From Acidovorax_G lacteus (GTDB lineage Bacteria; Pseudomonadota; Gammaproteobacteria; Burkholderiales; Burkholderiaceae_C): a stretch of 64,000 nucleotides of DNA. Below are positions 26,990 to 37,981 of the stretch, piece after piece. The notes beneath the pieces are model-generated. The model worked only from the letters and a program-made list of their open reading frames with translations, was not told where the DNA came from and did not search any database. The translations under genes were made by a program, and so were the position numbers. The stretch spans positions 124,001 through 188,000 of the forward strand of contig NZ_BAABEX010000004.1 of assembly GCF_039540375.1 (NCBI RefSeq). The letters are read 5' to 3'. Every line of letters begins with the position of its first letter. The stretch's first letter is position 1.

Positions 26990-27913
26990 ATGCTTCAGCA
27001 ACGCACACTCAAGACGTTGACGCGCGCGGTCGGCGTGGGTCTGCACAGCGGCCAGCGCGTCGAACTCACCTTGCGCCCTGCGCAGCCTGACACGGGCATA
27101 GTGTTCCGCCGGGTGGATTTGCCCCAGCCCGTCGACATTCCAATCCGCGCTGACGCCGTCACCGACACGCGCCTAGCATCGACCATTGCCGTGGGCGGCG
27201 CCAAGGTGCACACGGTTGAACATCTGATGTCGGCTTGTGCGGGCTTGGGCATTGACAATCTGTACGTCGACATCACCGCTGAAGAGGTGCCCATCCTCGA
27301 TGGATCTTCAGCCTCGTTCGTGTTCCTGTTGCAAAGCGCAGGCATCGTGGTGCAGCCCGCGCCGCGTCGGTTCATCCGTGTGACACGTCCCGTGGAGGTG
27401 CGCGAAGGCAGTGGTCCGCAGGCCAAGTGGGCTCGTCTGGAGCCCTACCACGGCTACAAGCTGCGTTTCGAGATTGATTTTGACCATCCCGCTGTGGATT
27501 CGACCGGTCAATGTGTGGAGTTCGATCTGGGATCGGGGCGTTACAGCCGTGACATTGCGCGGGCCCGGACCTTCGGTTTCACCCGCGACGTGGAAATGAT
27601 GCGTGCCAACGGACTGGCGCTAGGGGGCGGCCTGGACAACGCCATCGTGATGGACGACTACAAGGTGCTCAACAGCGATGGGCTGCGCTACGACGACGAG
27701 TTCGTGAAGCACAAAATCCTCGACGCCATGGGCGACCTCTATCTCATCGGACGTCCGCTCCTGGCCGCCTACAGTGCTTTCCGCTCGGGCCATGCGATGA
27801 ACAACCTGCTGTTGCGTGAACTGCTGGCCCAGCGCGATGCTTGGGAAGAAGTCACGTTTGCCGACGAGCGTGCTGCGCCCAGCGGCTTTGGCCAGCTCGC
27901 ACGCGCCTGGTAG
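26990..27913 (+). CDS. lpxC: UDP-3-O-acyl-N-acetylglucosamine deacetylase LpxC
   Basis: A 307-residue zinc deacetylase performing the committed step of lipid A synthesis. The N-terminus RTLKTLTRAVGVGLHSG is typical. The HTVEHLMSA motif supplies the catalytic base Glu77 and the zinc ligand His78; further ligands come from FVKHKILDAMGDLYL (His and Asp). In many proteobacteria lpxC directly follows ftsZ; here a chemoreceptor on the other strand separates them, so lpxC needs its own promoter in the 184-bp divergent gap. No convincing promoter pair was identified there. Confidence 0.97.
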   Translation: MLQQRTLKTLTRAVGVGLHSGQRVELTLRPAQPDTGIVFRRVDLPQPVDIPIRADAVTDTRLASTIAVGGAKVHTVEHLMSACAGLGIDNLYVDITAEEVPILDGSSASFVFLLQSAGIVVQPAPRRFIRVTRPVEVREGSGPQAKWARLEPYHGYKLRFEIDFDHPAVDSTGQCVEFDLGSGRYSRDIARARTFGFTRDVEMMRANGLALGGGLDNAIVMDDYKVLNSDGLRYDDEFVKHKILDAMGDLYLIGRPLLAAYSAFRSGHAMNNLLLRELLAQRDAWEEVTFADERAAPSGFGQLARAW

Positions 27914-27920
27914 ACCTGCC

Positions 27921-28100
27921 ATGCTGCTGCTGCGCTGGGTGGTGATGGCCTTGCTGCTCGCGGCGGCAGTGTCCTTCATGTTTTATATAGGCACAGGACA
28001 GCCGCGATATCGCCGTTTCGGCACTGTAGTGCTCAAATGGACGCTGATCGCCACCTGCTTCTTCTTTGCAGTGGTATTCATAAGCCGCCTGGGGGTTTGA
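27921..28100 (+). CDS. Small two-span membrane protein of unknown function
   Basis: A 59-residue protein starting 7 bp after lpxC. It has two hydrophobic segments, about residues 3-22 (LLRWVVMALLLAAAVSFMFY) and 38-55, joined by a short basic loop (GQPRYRRFG). This pattern predicts a small inner-membrane hairpin. A longer frame starting inside lpxC exists but is an overlap artefact. It is probably co-transcribed with lpxC. I do not recognise a named family. Confidence 0.7.
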   Translation: MLLLRWVVMALLLAAAVSFMFYIGTGQPRYRRFGTVVLKWTLIATCFFFAVVFISRLGV

Positions 28101-28135
28101 GTGCCCTGGGCCATGTGCCCGGCTACACTCGCGCC

Positions 28136-28246
28136 TGCTCCGGGGTGTGCTGTTGCACTGAGATGCGGGAGCCTGGCGACACCAGGCCACCTGCGAACCC
28201 GACGAACTTGATCCGGTTCATACCGGCGTAAGAAGAGCCTTCACTG
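28136..28246 (+). promoter_or_regulatory. TPP riboswitch (THI element) upstream of thiC
   Basis: The conserved core is visible: GGGGTGTGCTG, CACTGAGATGCGGGAGCC, a short variable hairpin (GCCTGGCGACACCAGGC), and the right half GAACTTGATCCGGTTCATACCGGCGTAAG. These are the pyrimidine- and pyrophosphate-binding elements of the thiamine pyrophosphate aptamer. About 110 bases of expression platform separate it from the thiC start; GC-rich inverted repeats there could hide the GAGGAG ribosome-binding site. Confidence 0.93.
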
Positions 28247-28358
28247 CTGGCCCCCCGGGCTGGCCCGCACCCAGGCGGTGCCGGGCTGGTACACCCGGGC
28301 GCTGCTGGTGCGGTGGCCCTCCGGAGCATCCCTTCATCCGGACCCGAGGAGCCCCGCC

Positions 28359-30257
<1,899 letters not shown>

Positions 30258-30371
30258 CAGGCTGTGGTGCCCGCCCGACGCAGGGCGGTAAAACCCCGAG
30301 GTGCGCGCTGCCGAGCGGGCGCCTATAGTCGGTCCATCGGCCCCACAAGGGACCGACTGACCGGCTTGGCG

Positions 30372-30412
30372 CATTAGTTGCTTGTGCTTGGCATTAGTTG
30401 TTAGGAAATGTA
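30372..30412 (+). repeat. Truncated copy of the dispersed repeat upstream of the second chemoreceptor
   Basis: CATTAGTTGCTTGTGCTTG matches only the middle of the repeat; the right arm is replaced by GCATTAGTTGTTAGG, a near-duplicate of the left. It lies 11-50 bp before the ATG. A separate hairpin AGTCGGTCC/GGGACCGACT lies at about 30328-30360. Confidence 0.5.
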
Positions 30413-30422
30413 AGGTAGCGCC

Positions 30423-32111
30423 ATGAACGCCCTCAACCGCCTGTCCATCCGTACCCGGCTCTACTTCGGGACGATTTTTTCGCTGGTGCTGCTCGTCGTC
30501 ATCGGGGCCATGGGCTACATGGCCCTGGAGCGAACGCGCCAGACACTCGACAACCTGTTCTCGCAGCGCGTGCAGACGCTGACCGATGTGGCAGGCGTGC
30601 GCACCACGCTCGGCGATATTCGCCGGGCGGAAAAAGACATCATCATCAACTTCAACAATTCGGTGGAGGTAGCGGCTCTGCGCGAGAGCTGGAAGAAGTC
30701 TCTTAACGCCCTGACCACGTCGATGGCCGAGGTGCGCAAGATCCAGGCGGCCGATCCTGCGTTTGTCGAGGCCATCGACAAGTCGCTGGCGGAGATCAAG
30801 GAGTACGAGGCCGGCATCACGCCTGTGTTCGAGCAGATCGAGCGTGCGCAGATCGACGGCGCGGTGGGCGGCGCTTACGCCGAGCGGCTGAAAAAGCACA
30901 TGGAGGCCACCGACCAGGCCCTGTCGGGTCTGGCGGTCACCGCCCGGGACAAGATGGAAGAGGCCAAGAAGGGCGTGGAGTCGCTCACGGCCACCATGTC
31001 GGGCCTGATCGGACTGGCCCTGCTGCTGGCGCTGGCGGTGCTGATTCCGCTTACGTTCTTCAGCGTTCGTTCCATCACCCAGTCGCTGGCCTCGGCCAGT
31101 GAACTGGCGCAGCGGATCGCCAGTGGTGACCTGTCCCAGGACGTGCACGTCAGCTCCAAAGACGAGGTGGGCCGTCTGGTTGAGGCCATGGGTCGCATGC
31201 AGGAGGCGTTGCGCGGTCTGGTGCAGCAGGTGCAGGAGGCGGCCAACAATATTTCGACGGCCAGTGCCGAGATTGCCACCGGCAACCACGATCTGAGCCA
31301 CCGTACCGAACAGACGGCAGCCAATCTGGAGGAAACCGCCTCCTCGATGGAACTGCTGACCGGGACCATCCAGCAGAGCGCCCAGGCCTCGCGCCAGGCC
31401 AGCGACTTTGCGTCGTCGGCTGCCCAGGTAGCTGCGCGCGGGGGCGAGGTGGTGTCCCAGGTGGTCACCACCATGGACCAGATCACGGCCAGCTCGCGCA
31501 AGATTGCCGACATCACCAGCGTCATCGATGGCATCGCCTTCCAGACCAACATCCTGGCGCTGAATGCAGCGGTGGAGGCCGCGCGTGCCGGAGAGCAGGG
31601 CCGCGGATTCGCAGTGGTGGCGTCTGAGGTGCGCAATCTGGCGCAGCGCAGTGCCGAGGCCGCCCGCGAGATCAAGGGACTGATCGGATCCTCCGTTGAG
31701 CGCGTGGAAGACGGCTCCAGGCTGGTGAGCCAGGCCGGCGAGACCATGACCGAGATTGTGGGCAGCGTGCGCCGCGTCTCGGACATCATCGGCGAGATCA
31801 CCGCGTCGGCGGCGGAGCAGAGCGACAACGTGGGCCACATCAGCCAGTCGGTGAGCCAACTGGACAACATGACGCAGCAGAATGCAGCGCTTGTCGAGGA
31901 GTCGACGGCTGCCTCTGAGTCGCTGCGCGAACAGGCAGTTCAGCTGACCCAGGCGGTCAGCCGCTTCAAGCTCCATGGCGGGGCCGGTGCAGCTTTTGAC
32001 ATGGGCCACCCCCGCGCGGCAGCGCCAGCCCCTGCGGCCTTGCAAGCCCAGACCACCCCGCGGGCCTCCCTCGGGCGCAACGCGCCGCTGCGGCTCAAGT
32101 CCAAGCAGTGA
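30423..32111 (+). CDS. Methyl-accepting chemotaxis protein with four-helix-bundle sensor
   Basis: A 562-residue chemoreceptor. Membrane spans are near residues 12-33 and 192-214, enclosing a mainly helical 4HB_MCP-type periplasmic domain. HAMP follows (SITQSLASASELAQRIASGD), then the signalling domain with EAARAGEQGRGFAVVASEVR. The C-terminus ends in an Ala/Pro-rich basic tail (RLKSKQ) and lacks the xWxxF docking pentapeptide seen in the other receptor of this window. Ligand unknown. It follows thiC but is separated by 165 bp with hairpins, so probably has its own promoter. Confidence 0.93.
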   Translation: MNALNRLSIRTRLYFGTIFSLVLLVVIGAMGYMALERTRQTLDNLFSQRVQTLTDVAGVRTTLGDIRRAEKDIIINFNNSVEVAALRESWKKSLNALTTSMAEVRKIQAADPAFVEAIDKSLAEIKEYEAGITPVFEQIERAQIDGAVGGAYAERLKKHMEATDQALSGLAVTARDKMEEAKKGVESLTATMSGLIGLALLLALAVLIPLTFFSVRSITQSLASASELAQRIASGDLSQDVHVSSKDEVGRLVEAMGRMQEALRGLVQQVQEAANNISTASAEIATGNHDLSHRTEQTAANLEETASSMELLTGTIQQSAQASRQASDFASSAAQVAARGGEVVSQVVTTMDQITASSRKIADITSVIDGIAFQTNILALNAAVEAARAGEQGRGFAVVASEVRNLAQRSAEAAREIKGLIGSSVERVEDGSRLVSQAGETMTEIVGSVRRVSDIIGEITASAAEQSDNVGHISQSVSQLDNMTQQNAALVEESTAASESLREQAVQLTQAVSRFKLHGGAGAAFDMGHPRAAAPAPAALQAQTTPRASLGRNAPLRLKSKQ

Positions 32112-32118
32112 TGCGTGG

Positions 32119-32153
32119 GATCGCTTGCGCCCAGGTATCGGGCGCAAGCGATC
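32119..32153 (+). terminator. Hairpin after the second chemoreceptor gene
   Basis: GATCGCTTGCGCCC (32119-32132) and its perfect complement (32140-32153) form a 14-bp stem with a 7-base loop right after the stop codon. There is no T-run, so termination strength is uncertain; it may instead stabilise the 3' end. Confidence 0.55.
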
Positions 32154-32347
32154 GGGCGCAATCGGAGCTGTGCTGGGTATGAGTGCGCACCCTGCAATCC
32201 AGGGTCTGTTCACACAAACAACAAGACTGAAAACAAGCCCTTGGCTTGCGCGGCACAGCGCGACCGTGGTGCAGGAAATGGGACCCAGCGCTTTACCACA
32301 TGCCACGCGCTGAAGGGCGTGCGCCAGCAACGCGCTTCGCGATCAAT

Positions 32348-32392
32348 GCTATTTTTTTGATAGCTGCTTGTGCTTGATTGATAAGCACGAGC
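32348..32392 (+). repeat. Dispersed two-hairpin repeat (32.3 kb copy)
   Basis: GCTATTTTTTTGATAGC followed by TGCTTGTGCTTG and AAGCACGAGC is a full copy. It lies 100 bp beyond the gspE stop codon, between two convergent genes. Confidence 0.85.
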
Positions 32393-32496
32393 GGCAGAAA
32401 AGGCCTTGAAAAGCATCCCTCTCGACAGGAGGGCAGGCATTCGGGCGAGGTGCACCATGACAGTGCGTGGCACCCCGCTGTGGGGCGCGTGGCCCC

Positions 32497-33885
32497 TCAG
32501 TCGCGCGTGACCCGCAACACTTCCTCGCGGCTGGTGATGCCCGCGGAAATCAAGCGCTCGCCGTCGTCGCGCATCAGGCGCATGCCCGCAGCCAGCGCGG
32601 CTTGGCGGATGTCGGCCTCGGCCGCTTGGTTGTGGATTTGTTCGCGGATGCGTTCGTCGGTCACGAGCAGTTCAAACACACCAGTGCGGCCCGCGTAGCC
32701 GGTCTGGCCACACGCATCGCAGCCCGCACCATGGCAGTGCGTGCAGTATTTGCGCACCAGGCGCTGGGCCAACACGCCCAGCAGCGACGACGACAGCAGG
32801 AACGGCTCCACCCCCATGTCGGTCAGCCGCGTGACAGCGCTGGCAGCGTCGTTGGTATGCAGGGTGGCCAGCACCAAGTGGCCGGTGAGAGAAGCCTGGA
32901 TGGCGATCTGCGCGGTCTCGAAGTCGCGGATCTCACCAATCATGATGATGTCCGGGTCTTGCCGCAGGATGGCGCGCAAGGCCTTGGCGAAGCTCAGGTC
33001 GATCTTGCTGTTGACCTGGGTCTGGCCCACGCCCGGCAGCTCGTACTCGATCGGGTCTTCCACCGTCATGATGTTGTTGCGCGTGGCGTCCAGGCGGCCC
33101 AGCGCTGCGTACAGCGTGGTCGTCTTGCCCGAGCCGGTGGGCCCGGTCACCAGGATGATGCCATGCGGCTGCGCAATCAAGTGCTCAAACCGGGCGAGCG
33201 TTTCGCCCTGCATGCCCACGGCTTCCAGGCTGAGCTTGCTCTCGCTCTTGTCCAGCAGGCGCAGCACGGCGCGCTCGCCGTGGGCGCTGGGCAGGGTGGA
33301 GACGCGTACATCGATCGCGCGCGTGCCCAGGCGCAGGCCGATGCGGCCGTCCTGGGGCAGGCGTTTTTCGCTGATGTCCAGGTCGGCCATGATCTTGAGG
33401 CGCGAGATCAGCGCGGCGTGCAGCGCGCGGTTGGGCTGCACCACCTCGCGCAGCGTGCCGTCCACGCGAAAGCGCACGCTCGAATGGCGCTCGTAAGGCT
33501 CGATGTGGATGTCGCTCGCACCGTCGCGCGCGGCCTGCGTGAGCAGAGCGTTGAGCATACGGATGATCGGCGCGTCGCCTGCCGATTCGAGCAGGTCTTC
33601 CACGGCGGGCAGTTCCTGCATCATGCGCGAGAGGTCGGCGTCGCTCTCGACCTCGCTCACCACCGTGGCGGCGCTCGATTCGCTGTGCGAGTACGCGGCG
33701 CTGATCCGCTGGGCCATCTCGCCCGCCGCCACGGCCATGAACGATTGCACCGCATGCTTGCGCAGCACCTCGGACAGCGCCGCACCGTCAGGGCTTGGGC
33801 CATGCCACAGCACGGCCTGGTGGCCATCGTCTTCCAGCAGCAACTGCGACGAGCGGGCGAACGCGTAGGGCAGGGGGTAGCGCAT
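32497..33885 (-). CDS. gspE: Type II secretion system ATPase GspE
   Basis: A 462-residue secretion ATPase. ATG at 33885 gives MRYPLPYAFARSS; a longer frame extends into gspD and is rejected. Walker A is GPTGSGKTT, the Asp box DPIEYELPG, Walker B DIIMIGEIRD, and the His box TGHLVLATLHTND. A compact four-cysteine zinc motif (CTHCHGAGCDACG) sits near residue 375. It powers pseudopilus assembly on the cytoplasmic side of the inner membrane. It is the last gene of the minus-strand gsp run, 25 bp after gspD, and is not followed by gspF. Confidence 0.96.
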   Translation of the reverse strand: MRYPLPYAFARSSQLLLEDDGHQAVLWHGPSPDGAALSEVLRKHAVQSFMAVAAGEMAQRISAAYSHSESSAATVVSEVESDADLSRMMQELPAVEDLLESAGDAPIIRMLNALLTQAARDGASDIHIEPYERHSSVRFRVDGTLREVVQPNRALHAALISRLKIMADLDISEKRLPQDGRIGLRLGTRAIDVRVSTLPSAHGERAVLRLLDKSESKLSLEAVGMQGETLARFEHLIAQPHGIILVTGPTGSGKTTTLYAALGRLDATRNNIMTVEDPIEYELPGVGQTQVNSKIDLSFAKALRAILRQDPDIIMIGEIRDFETAQIAIQASLTGHLVLATLHTNDAASAVTRLTDMGVEPFLLSSSLLGVLAQRLVRKYCTHCHGAGCDACGQTGYAGRTGVFELLVTDERIREQIHNQAAEADIRQAALAAGMRLMRDDGERLISAGITSREEVLRVTRD

Positions 33886-33910
33886 GGTCCGGGCGGTCTT
33901 CAGGCGGTGT

Positions 33911-36544
33911 TCAGAGGGTCTGGCGCTGCACCACGGCGTCGTACGACAGGCGTCGTACCGTGGCTGCGGCCGCATCGGCGCTGCGTTGCGATTCGTAGGG
34001 GCCAACGCGCACGCGCAGACGCTCGCCGCGGTTGGTGCTGACTTCCTGGGCCTTCACCGGCAGCGCGGCTTTGCGCAGCCGCGTCACCACCGCCTGGCCG
34101 TTGCGGTCGGTGGGAAACAGACCCACGTTCACGTAATAGCCAGCGGCTGCGGCCGCCTCGGGCGCTGCGGGGGCCTGCGCCACCGGGCTCACGGCGGTTT
34201 GTGCCGCCACAGGGGTGACCACCGCGGCGGGGGCTGCTGCCACGGGCGCGGCCACGGGCGCAGCCGACTGCGGTGCGGCAGGGGCGGCCGGGGTAGGCGA
34301 CTGCGACTGCGGCTGCAACGAGCGCGGCGGCTGGCCTTCGCCCGGGCGCGCGGCCGGGGGCATGGCCGGCAGGGCCGGACCCTGGGGCACCGCGCGCAGC
34401 ATCAGGTTGGGGTCGGGCTGGGTGCCGTTCTGCAGGCCGCGGATCATCTCGTAGCGGTCCATTGACAGCGCATCGCTGGTGGCTGCGTCGCGCACCACCA
34501 CCGGGCGCAAAAACACCATCAGATTGGTCTTGTTGCGCGAGCGTGTTTCGCTGCGGAACAGGTTGCCCAGCACGGGCACATCGCCCAGGCCCGGCACCTT
34601 CTCGCGCGTGCCCGAGTATTTGTCCTGCAGCAAGCCGCCGAGCACCACGATGGCGCCGTCTTCGACCAGCACGTTCGACTCGATGGAGCGTTTGCTGGTG
34701 GTGGGGCCGTTGGCGTTGTTGAGCGTGGAGGGCAGCACGTCCGACACCTCCTGGAAGATGGACATCTTCACCGTGCCGTTCTCGTTGATCTGCGGACGCA
34801 CGCGCAGCGACAGGCCCACGTCCTTGCGCTCGATGGTCTGGAACGGATTGACCGCGCCATTGTTGCTGTTGTTGTTGGTGTACTGGCCGGTCACGAAGGG
34901 CACGTTCTGGCCGATGATGATCCGCGCTTCTTCGTTGTCCAGCGTCAGCAGGTTGGGTGTGGACAGCACATTGCCGTCGCCGTTGGCCTCAAGAAAGCGC
35001 GCCAGGAAGCCAAGCACATACTGCCCGTCAATCTTGTGGCCGATGCCGAAATTCAGGCCGGTGCCGGGCCGCACGGTGCCCGAAGCACCGGATACAGCCA
35101 GGTTGATGATGTTGGCGCCCGAACCCGCATTGGCTGTGTAGTTGGTGCCGATGATGCCGATGTTGGTGTCTCCGCGCTGGCCCAGGGCGGTTTGCCACTG
35201 GATGCCGAACTCGGCGGCCTTGTCGGCGTTGACTTCGACGATCAGGCTTTCGACCAGCACCTGAGCGCGCCGACCGTCGAGCTTGTCGATCACCGCACGC
35301 AGCTGGCGGTACAGCGGCTCGGGTGCGGTGATGATCAGCGAATTGGTGGAGGGGTCGGCCTGGATTTGCCCACCGGTGGAGGGCTGGTTGCTGCTCGCAC
35401 CGCTGCTGCCCAGGCTGCCACCAGTGCCCAGCCCTGTGCCTGTGCCCAGGCCCGGGGTGCTGCCCGACATGCCGGTATTCGACAACCCAGACGGTGCAGC
35501 CGCCGGGGCGGCCCCGCCCACAGTGCCGCCTGCACCACCGCCCTGCGCCGCGCTGCCACCCATGCTGGCCATGGCCGCTCGCAACGTGGTGGCCAGCTTG
35601 GTCGCATCGGCGTTCTTCAGGTACACCACATGGATGTTGCCGCTGGCCGCACTGCTGCCCGGCACGGGGGGCTGGTCGAGCTTTTCGACCAGGGCCCGCA
35701 CCTGTGCCACACGCGCTGGGTTGGCCGCGCGCACGATCAGGGCGTTGCTGCGCGGCTCGGCCAGCAGCGTGGTACGGAAGGCGGTGTCGGCCTGCCCCTG
35801 CGCGCCGGGCGCTGCGGCACCGGCCGCGGTGCCGCCCTCGATCAGCCGCTGCACCAGCGGTGCCAGGTCGGCGGCCAGTGCGTTGCGCAGCGGGATCACC
35901 TCCACATCGGTGGCATTGGCCACGTCCATCGCCGCAATGATGCGGGCCATGCGCTGCAGGTTGTCGGCGTAGTCGGTGATCACGAGCGAGTTGTTGCCCG
36001 GGTTCACGTTGATGGTGTTGTTCGGGCTGATCAGCGGGCGCAGCACCGGCACCAGGTTGGCTGCGTTCTCGAAGTTGAGTTTGAAGATCTGCGTGACGAT
36101 CTGCCCGCCGCCCGCACCCGGTACGGCACCGCCCTGGGTCACCCCCACGCTGCCGGCCTGCAGCTTGGCGTCGGCTTCGGGCACCACCTTGTACAGCCCT
36201 GCGGACTCCACCATCGTGAAGCCCTGCAGGCGCAGCGCTGCCAGGAACTGCTCGAATGCGGCCGACGGGCTCACGGGCCGCTCGGTCACCAGCGTGATCT
36301 GGCCCTTGACGCGCGGGTCTACCACCACGTTACGGCCCGTGATCGTGGCCATGGTCCGGGCCACGGCCTCGATCTCTGCGGCCGTGAAATTCAACGTCAC
36401 CGGCTCGCCCGGGCGCACGCTGCTGGTGCCGGTGCCGATCGCAGTCTGGGCCAGCGCGGGCCCTTGCAGGCAGGCCAGCAGCGCACAGGCCGCTGCCCAG
36501 CGCAGCGGAAAACGGGGAGACGAGGTCGTCGTGAGAGCAGTCAT
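33911..36544 (-). CDS. gspD: Type II secretion outer-membrane secretin GspD with C-terminal SPOR-like domain
   Basis: An 877-residue secretin, longer than the usual 650-780. ATG at 36544 starts a signal peptide ending near ALAQ. N0 (VTLNFTAAEIEAVARTM) and three N-domains with a Gly/Ser-rich insert (SGSTPGLGTGTGLGTGG) precede the secretin core, which contains VLSTPNLLTLDNEEA, VPGLGDVPVLGNLF and TNLMVFLRPVVV. After about 100 Pro/Ala-rich residues, residues 801-877 (from GYYVNVGLFPTDRNG to RVRVGPYESQRSAD) resemble a SPOR domain, which binds denuded peptidoglycan in other proteins. It forms the outer-membrane channel. The frame is continuous, so the extension is not a frameshift artefact. Confidence 0.94.
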   Translation of the reverse strand: MTALTTTSSPRFPLRWAAACALLACLQGPALAQTAIGTGTSSVRPGEPVTLNFTAAEIEAVARTMATITGRNVVVDPRVKGQITLVTERPVSPSAAFEQFLAALRLQGFTMVESAGLYKVVPEADAKLQAGSVGVTQGGAVPGAGGGQIVTQIFKLNFENAANLVPVLRPLISPNNTINVNPGNNSLVITDYADNLQRMARIIAAMDVANATDVEVIPLRNALAADLAPLVQRLIEGGTAAGAAAPGAQGQADTAFRTTLLAEPRSNALIVRAANPARVAQVRALVEKLDQPPVPGSSAASGNIHVVYLKNADATKLATTLRAAMASMGGSAAQGGGAGGTVGGAAPAAAPSGLSNTGMSGSTPGLGTGTGLGTGGSLGSSGASSNQPSTGGQIQADPSTNSLIITAPEPLYRQLRAVIDKLDGRRAQVLVESLIVEVNADKAAEFGIQWQTALGQRGDTNIGIIGTNYTANAGSGANIINLAVSGASGTVRPGTGLNFGIGHKIDGQYVLGFLARFLEANGDGNVLSTPNLLTLDNEEARIIIGQNVPFVTGQYTNNNSNNGAVNPFQTIERKDVGLSLRVRPQINENGTVKMSIFQEVSDVLPSTLNNANGPTTSKRSIESNVLVEDGAIVVLGGLLQDKYSGTREKVPGLGDVPVLGNLFRSETRSRNKTNLMVFLRPVVVRDAATSDALSMDRYEMIRGLQNGTQPDPNLMLRAVPQGPALPAMPPAARPGEGQPPRSLQPQSQSPTPAAPAAPQSAAPVAAPVAAAPAAVVTPVAAQTAVSPVAQAPAAPEAAAAAGYYVNVGLFPTDRNGQAVVTRLRKAALPVKAQEVSTNRGERLRVRVGPYESQRSADAAAATVRRLSYDAVVQRQTL

Positions 36545-36548
36545 TGGG

Positions 36549-37388
36549 TCAACCCACGGTGATGATGGAGCGCTCGCCCTGGCGGCGTCCAATGATGTTC
36601 AAGAGGTTGGCGAGCGCGCCTTCGCGCTCGGGCCGGGCCGCACGGGCCTCGCCGGCAAAACGCAGGCGTTGCCCCACCCACTGGCCTGAGCCAGAGAGCA
36701 ACAGGTCGCCCTCCAGCGTGGCCAGCGTGAGAGAGGGCAACTCGCCGCCCTGCACCTGCAGGCGGTAGCTGCCCATGGGCCGCAAGGTGGACAGGCGTGA
36801 GGACATGGCCCGCGCGTCCACGCGCGCCTGCCCTTGCAGCACCGCCCGGCCGGCGGCCCACTGCAGCGCCAGGCCTTCGGTTTGCAGCACCAGTTGCCCC
36901 TGGGGTTGCAGTGTGTTCCAGGGCGTGCCCAGTCCGGCCAGCAAAGCCGCCGGCCATTGGCTGGTGTGGTCGTCGATCTGCACCTGTGCCGAGCGCCAGC
37001 CTGCGCGCACCGACGCCTGCAGCGGCGCGGGGGTGCAGCAGTCGGCCGTGATGGACAGGCGCAAGCCGGTGAGCGCCGGGCGCAGCTGCCAGCCGATGGA
37101 GCCCGGAAGTGCGGCCTGGTCGCGGCTGCCCGCGCCACCCGTCAGCAGCAACTGGGCGTGCCCGTTCCAGACAGTGCCGCGCGCCTGCAGCAGCTGGACC
37201 TGACCGTTGGTGGCCTGCCGCAGACTGCTGGCCAGCCACTGCGCGGGCGCAAACACCAGCAGTGCAGGCAGCGCGCCCATGGCCAGCCCCAGCGCAGCCC
37301 ATGCCCAGGGCGCCCGCACGCGTGCCGCGTCCGCGCGCGGCGGTGCCGGGCGTCGGCTCAGGGGCGGGCTGGCGGTGCGGCGGAGCAT
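36549..37388 (-). CDS. gspN: Type II secretion system protein GspN
   Basis: A 279-residue protein with an N-terminal Pro/Arg-rich cytoplasmic stretch, one membrane span (about residues 29-53, WAWAALGLAMGALPALLVF), and a periplasmic region of the GspN family (RGTVWNGHAQLLLTGG, the repeated strand-rich layout). GspN is a non-universal inner-membrane component of unclear role. It stops 4 bp before the gspD start and follows gspM by 24 bp. Confidence 0.85.
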   Translation of the reverse strand: MLRRTASPPLSRRPAPPRADAARVRAPWAWAALGLAMGALPALLVFAPAQWLASSLRQATNGQVQLLQARGTVWNGHAQLLLTGGAGSRDQAALPGSIGWQLRPALTGLRLSITADCCTPAPLQASVRAGWRSAQVQIDDHTSQWPAALLAGLGTPWNTLQPQGQLVLQTEGLALQWAAGRAVLQGQARVDARAMSSRLSTLRPMGSYRLQVQGGELPSLTLATLEGDLLLSGSGQWVGQRLRFAGEARAARPEREGALANLLNIIGRRQGERSIITVG

Positions 37389-37412
37389 CGGAGCGGCTCG
37401 AAGATTCTGGTT

Positions 37413-37952
37413 TCAGCGGGCGCCTGGAAGACCGAGCACGATGGTGCCGTCCCAGCGCGGGCTGTCAGCGGCGGCTGCGTTGCCCCCAGCGCTGCTGCGC
37501 GACAGGCGCATCTCGAGCGGCACAGCGCGTGCGTTGCTGCGCACCTGGGCCAGCCATTGGGCCAGGCCGTCGGCCGAGGCGCTCTTGAGCTGTACCGTCG
37601 CGCGGTCACCGGCCACGCTGATCTGCGCCTGTGCGCCCAGCCGCTGCGCCAGCGAACTGCGCAGCTGCGCGGCCGCATCGCCCGCACTGGCCTGCGGCAG
37701 GGCCTGCAGCTGGCGCGCCTCGGCCTGCAGTTGCAGCATGCGCTGCAACTCGGCGTCGAGCGCGGCGTGGCGCGCCGGGGCACTGCGCAGCGTCTGCAAA
37801 GCGGGGGCCAGGGCCACCCACCACAGCAGGGTCAGCAGCACCAGCACACCGGCAGCTCCTACCAGCATCTGTTCGCGCGGGGCCAGCTGGGTCCAGCGCC
37901 CGCGCAGTGCGGTCAGGGCGTAATCGGTATGCGAAGCGGTGGCAGCGGGCAT
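37413..37952 (-). CDS. gspM: Type II secretion system protein GspM
   Basis: A 179-residue bitopic protein. ATG at 37952 is used; a TTG at 37985 overlapping the gspL stop is an alternative start adding 11 residues. One membrane span (about residues 28-48, MLVGAAGVLVLLTLLWWVAL) is followed by a helical periplasmic part and a small ferredoxin-like domain. GspM pairs with GspL in the inner-membrane assembly platform. Confidence 0.87.
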   Translation of the reverse strand: MPAATASHTDYALTALRGRWTQLAPREQMLVGAAGVLVLLTLLWWVALAPALQTLRSAPARHAALDAELQRMLQLQAEARQLQALPQASAGDAAAQLRSSLAQRLGAQAQISVAGDRATVQLKSASADGLAQWLAQVRSNARAVPLEMRLSRSSAGGNAAAADSPRWDGTIVLGLPGAR

Positions 37953-37981
37953 GGTCGATGGAACAGGTGTGTGCAACAAAG

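Larger units (their letters stand above)
32112..32496 (+). other. 385-bp non-coding gap between a chemoreceptor and gspE
   Basis: The gap separates convergent genes. It contains the hairpin after the chemoreceptor and dispersed repeat copy 5. No gspF or remnant of one could be seen in any frame, although this is where gspF would be expected after gspE. Nothing else was recognised. Confidence 0.7.
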
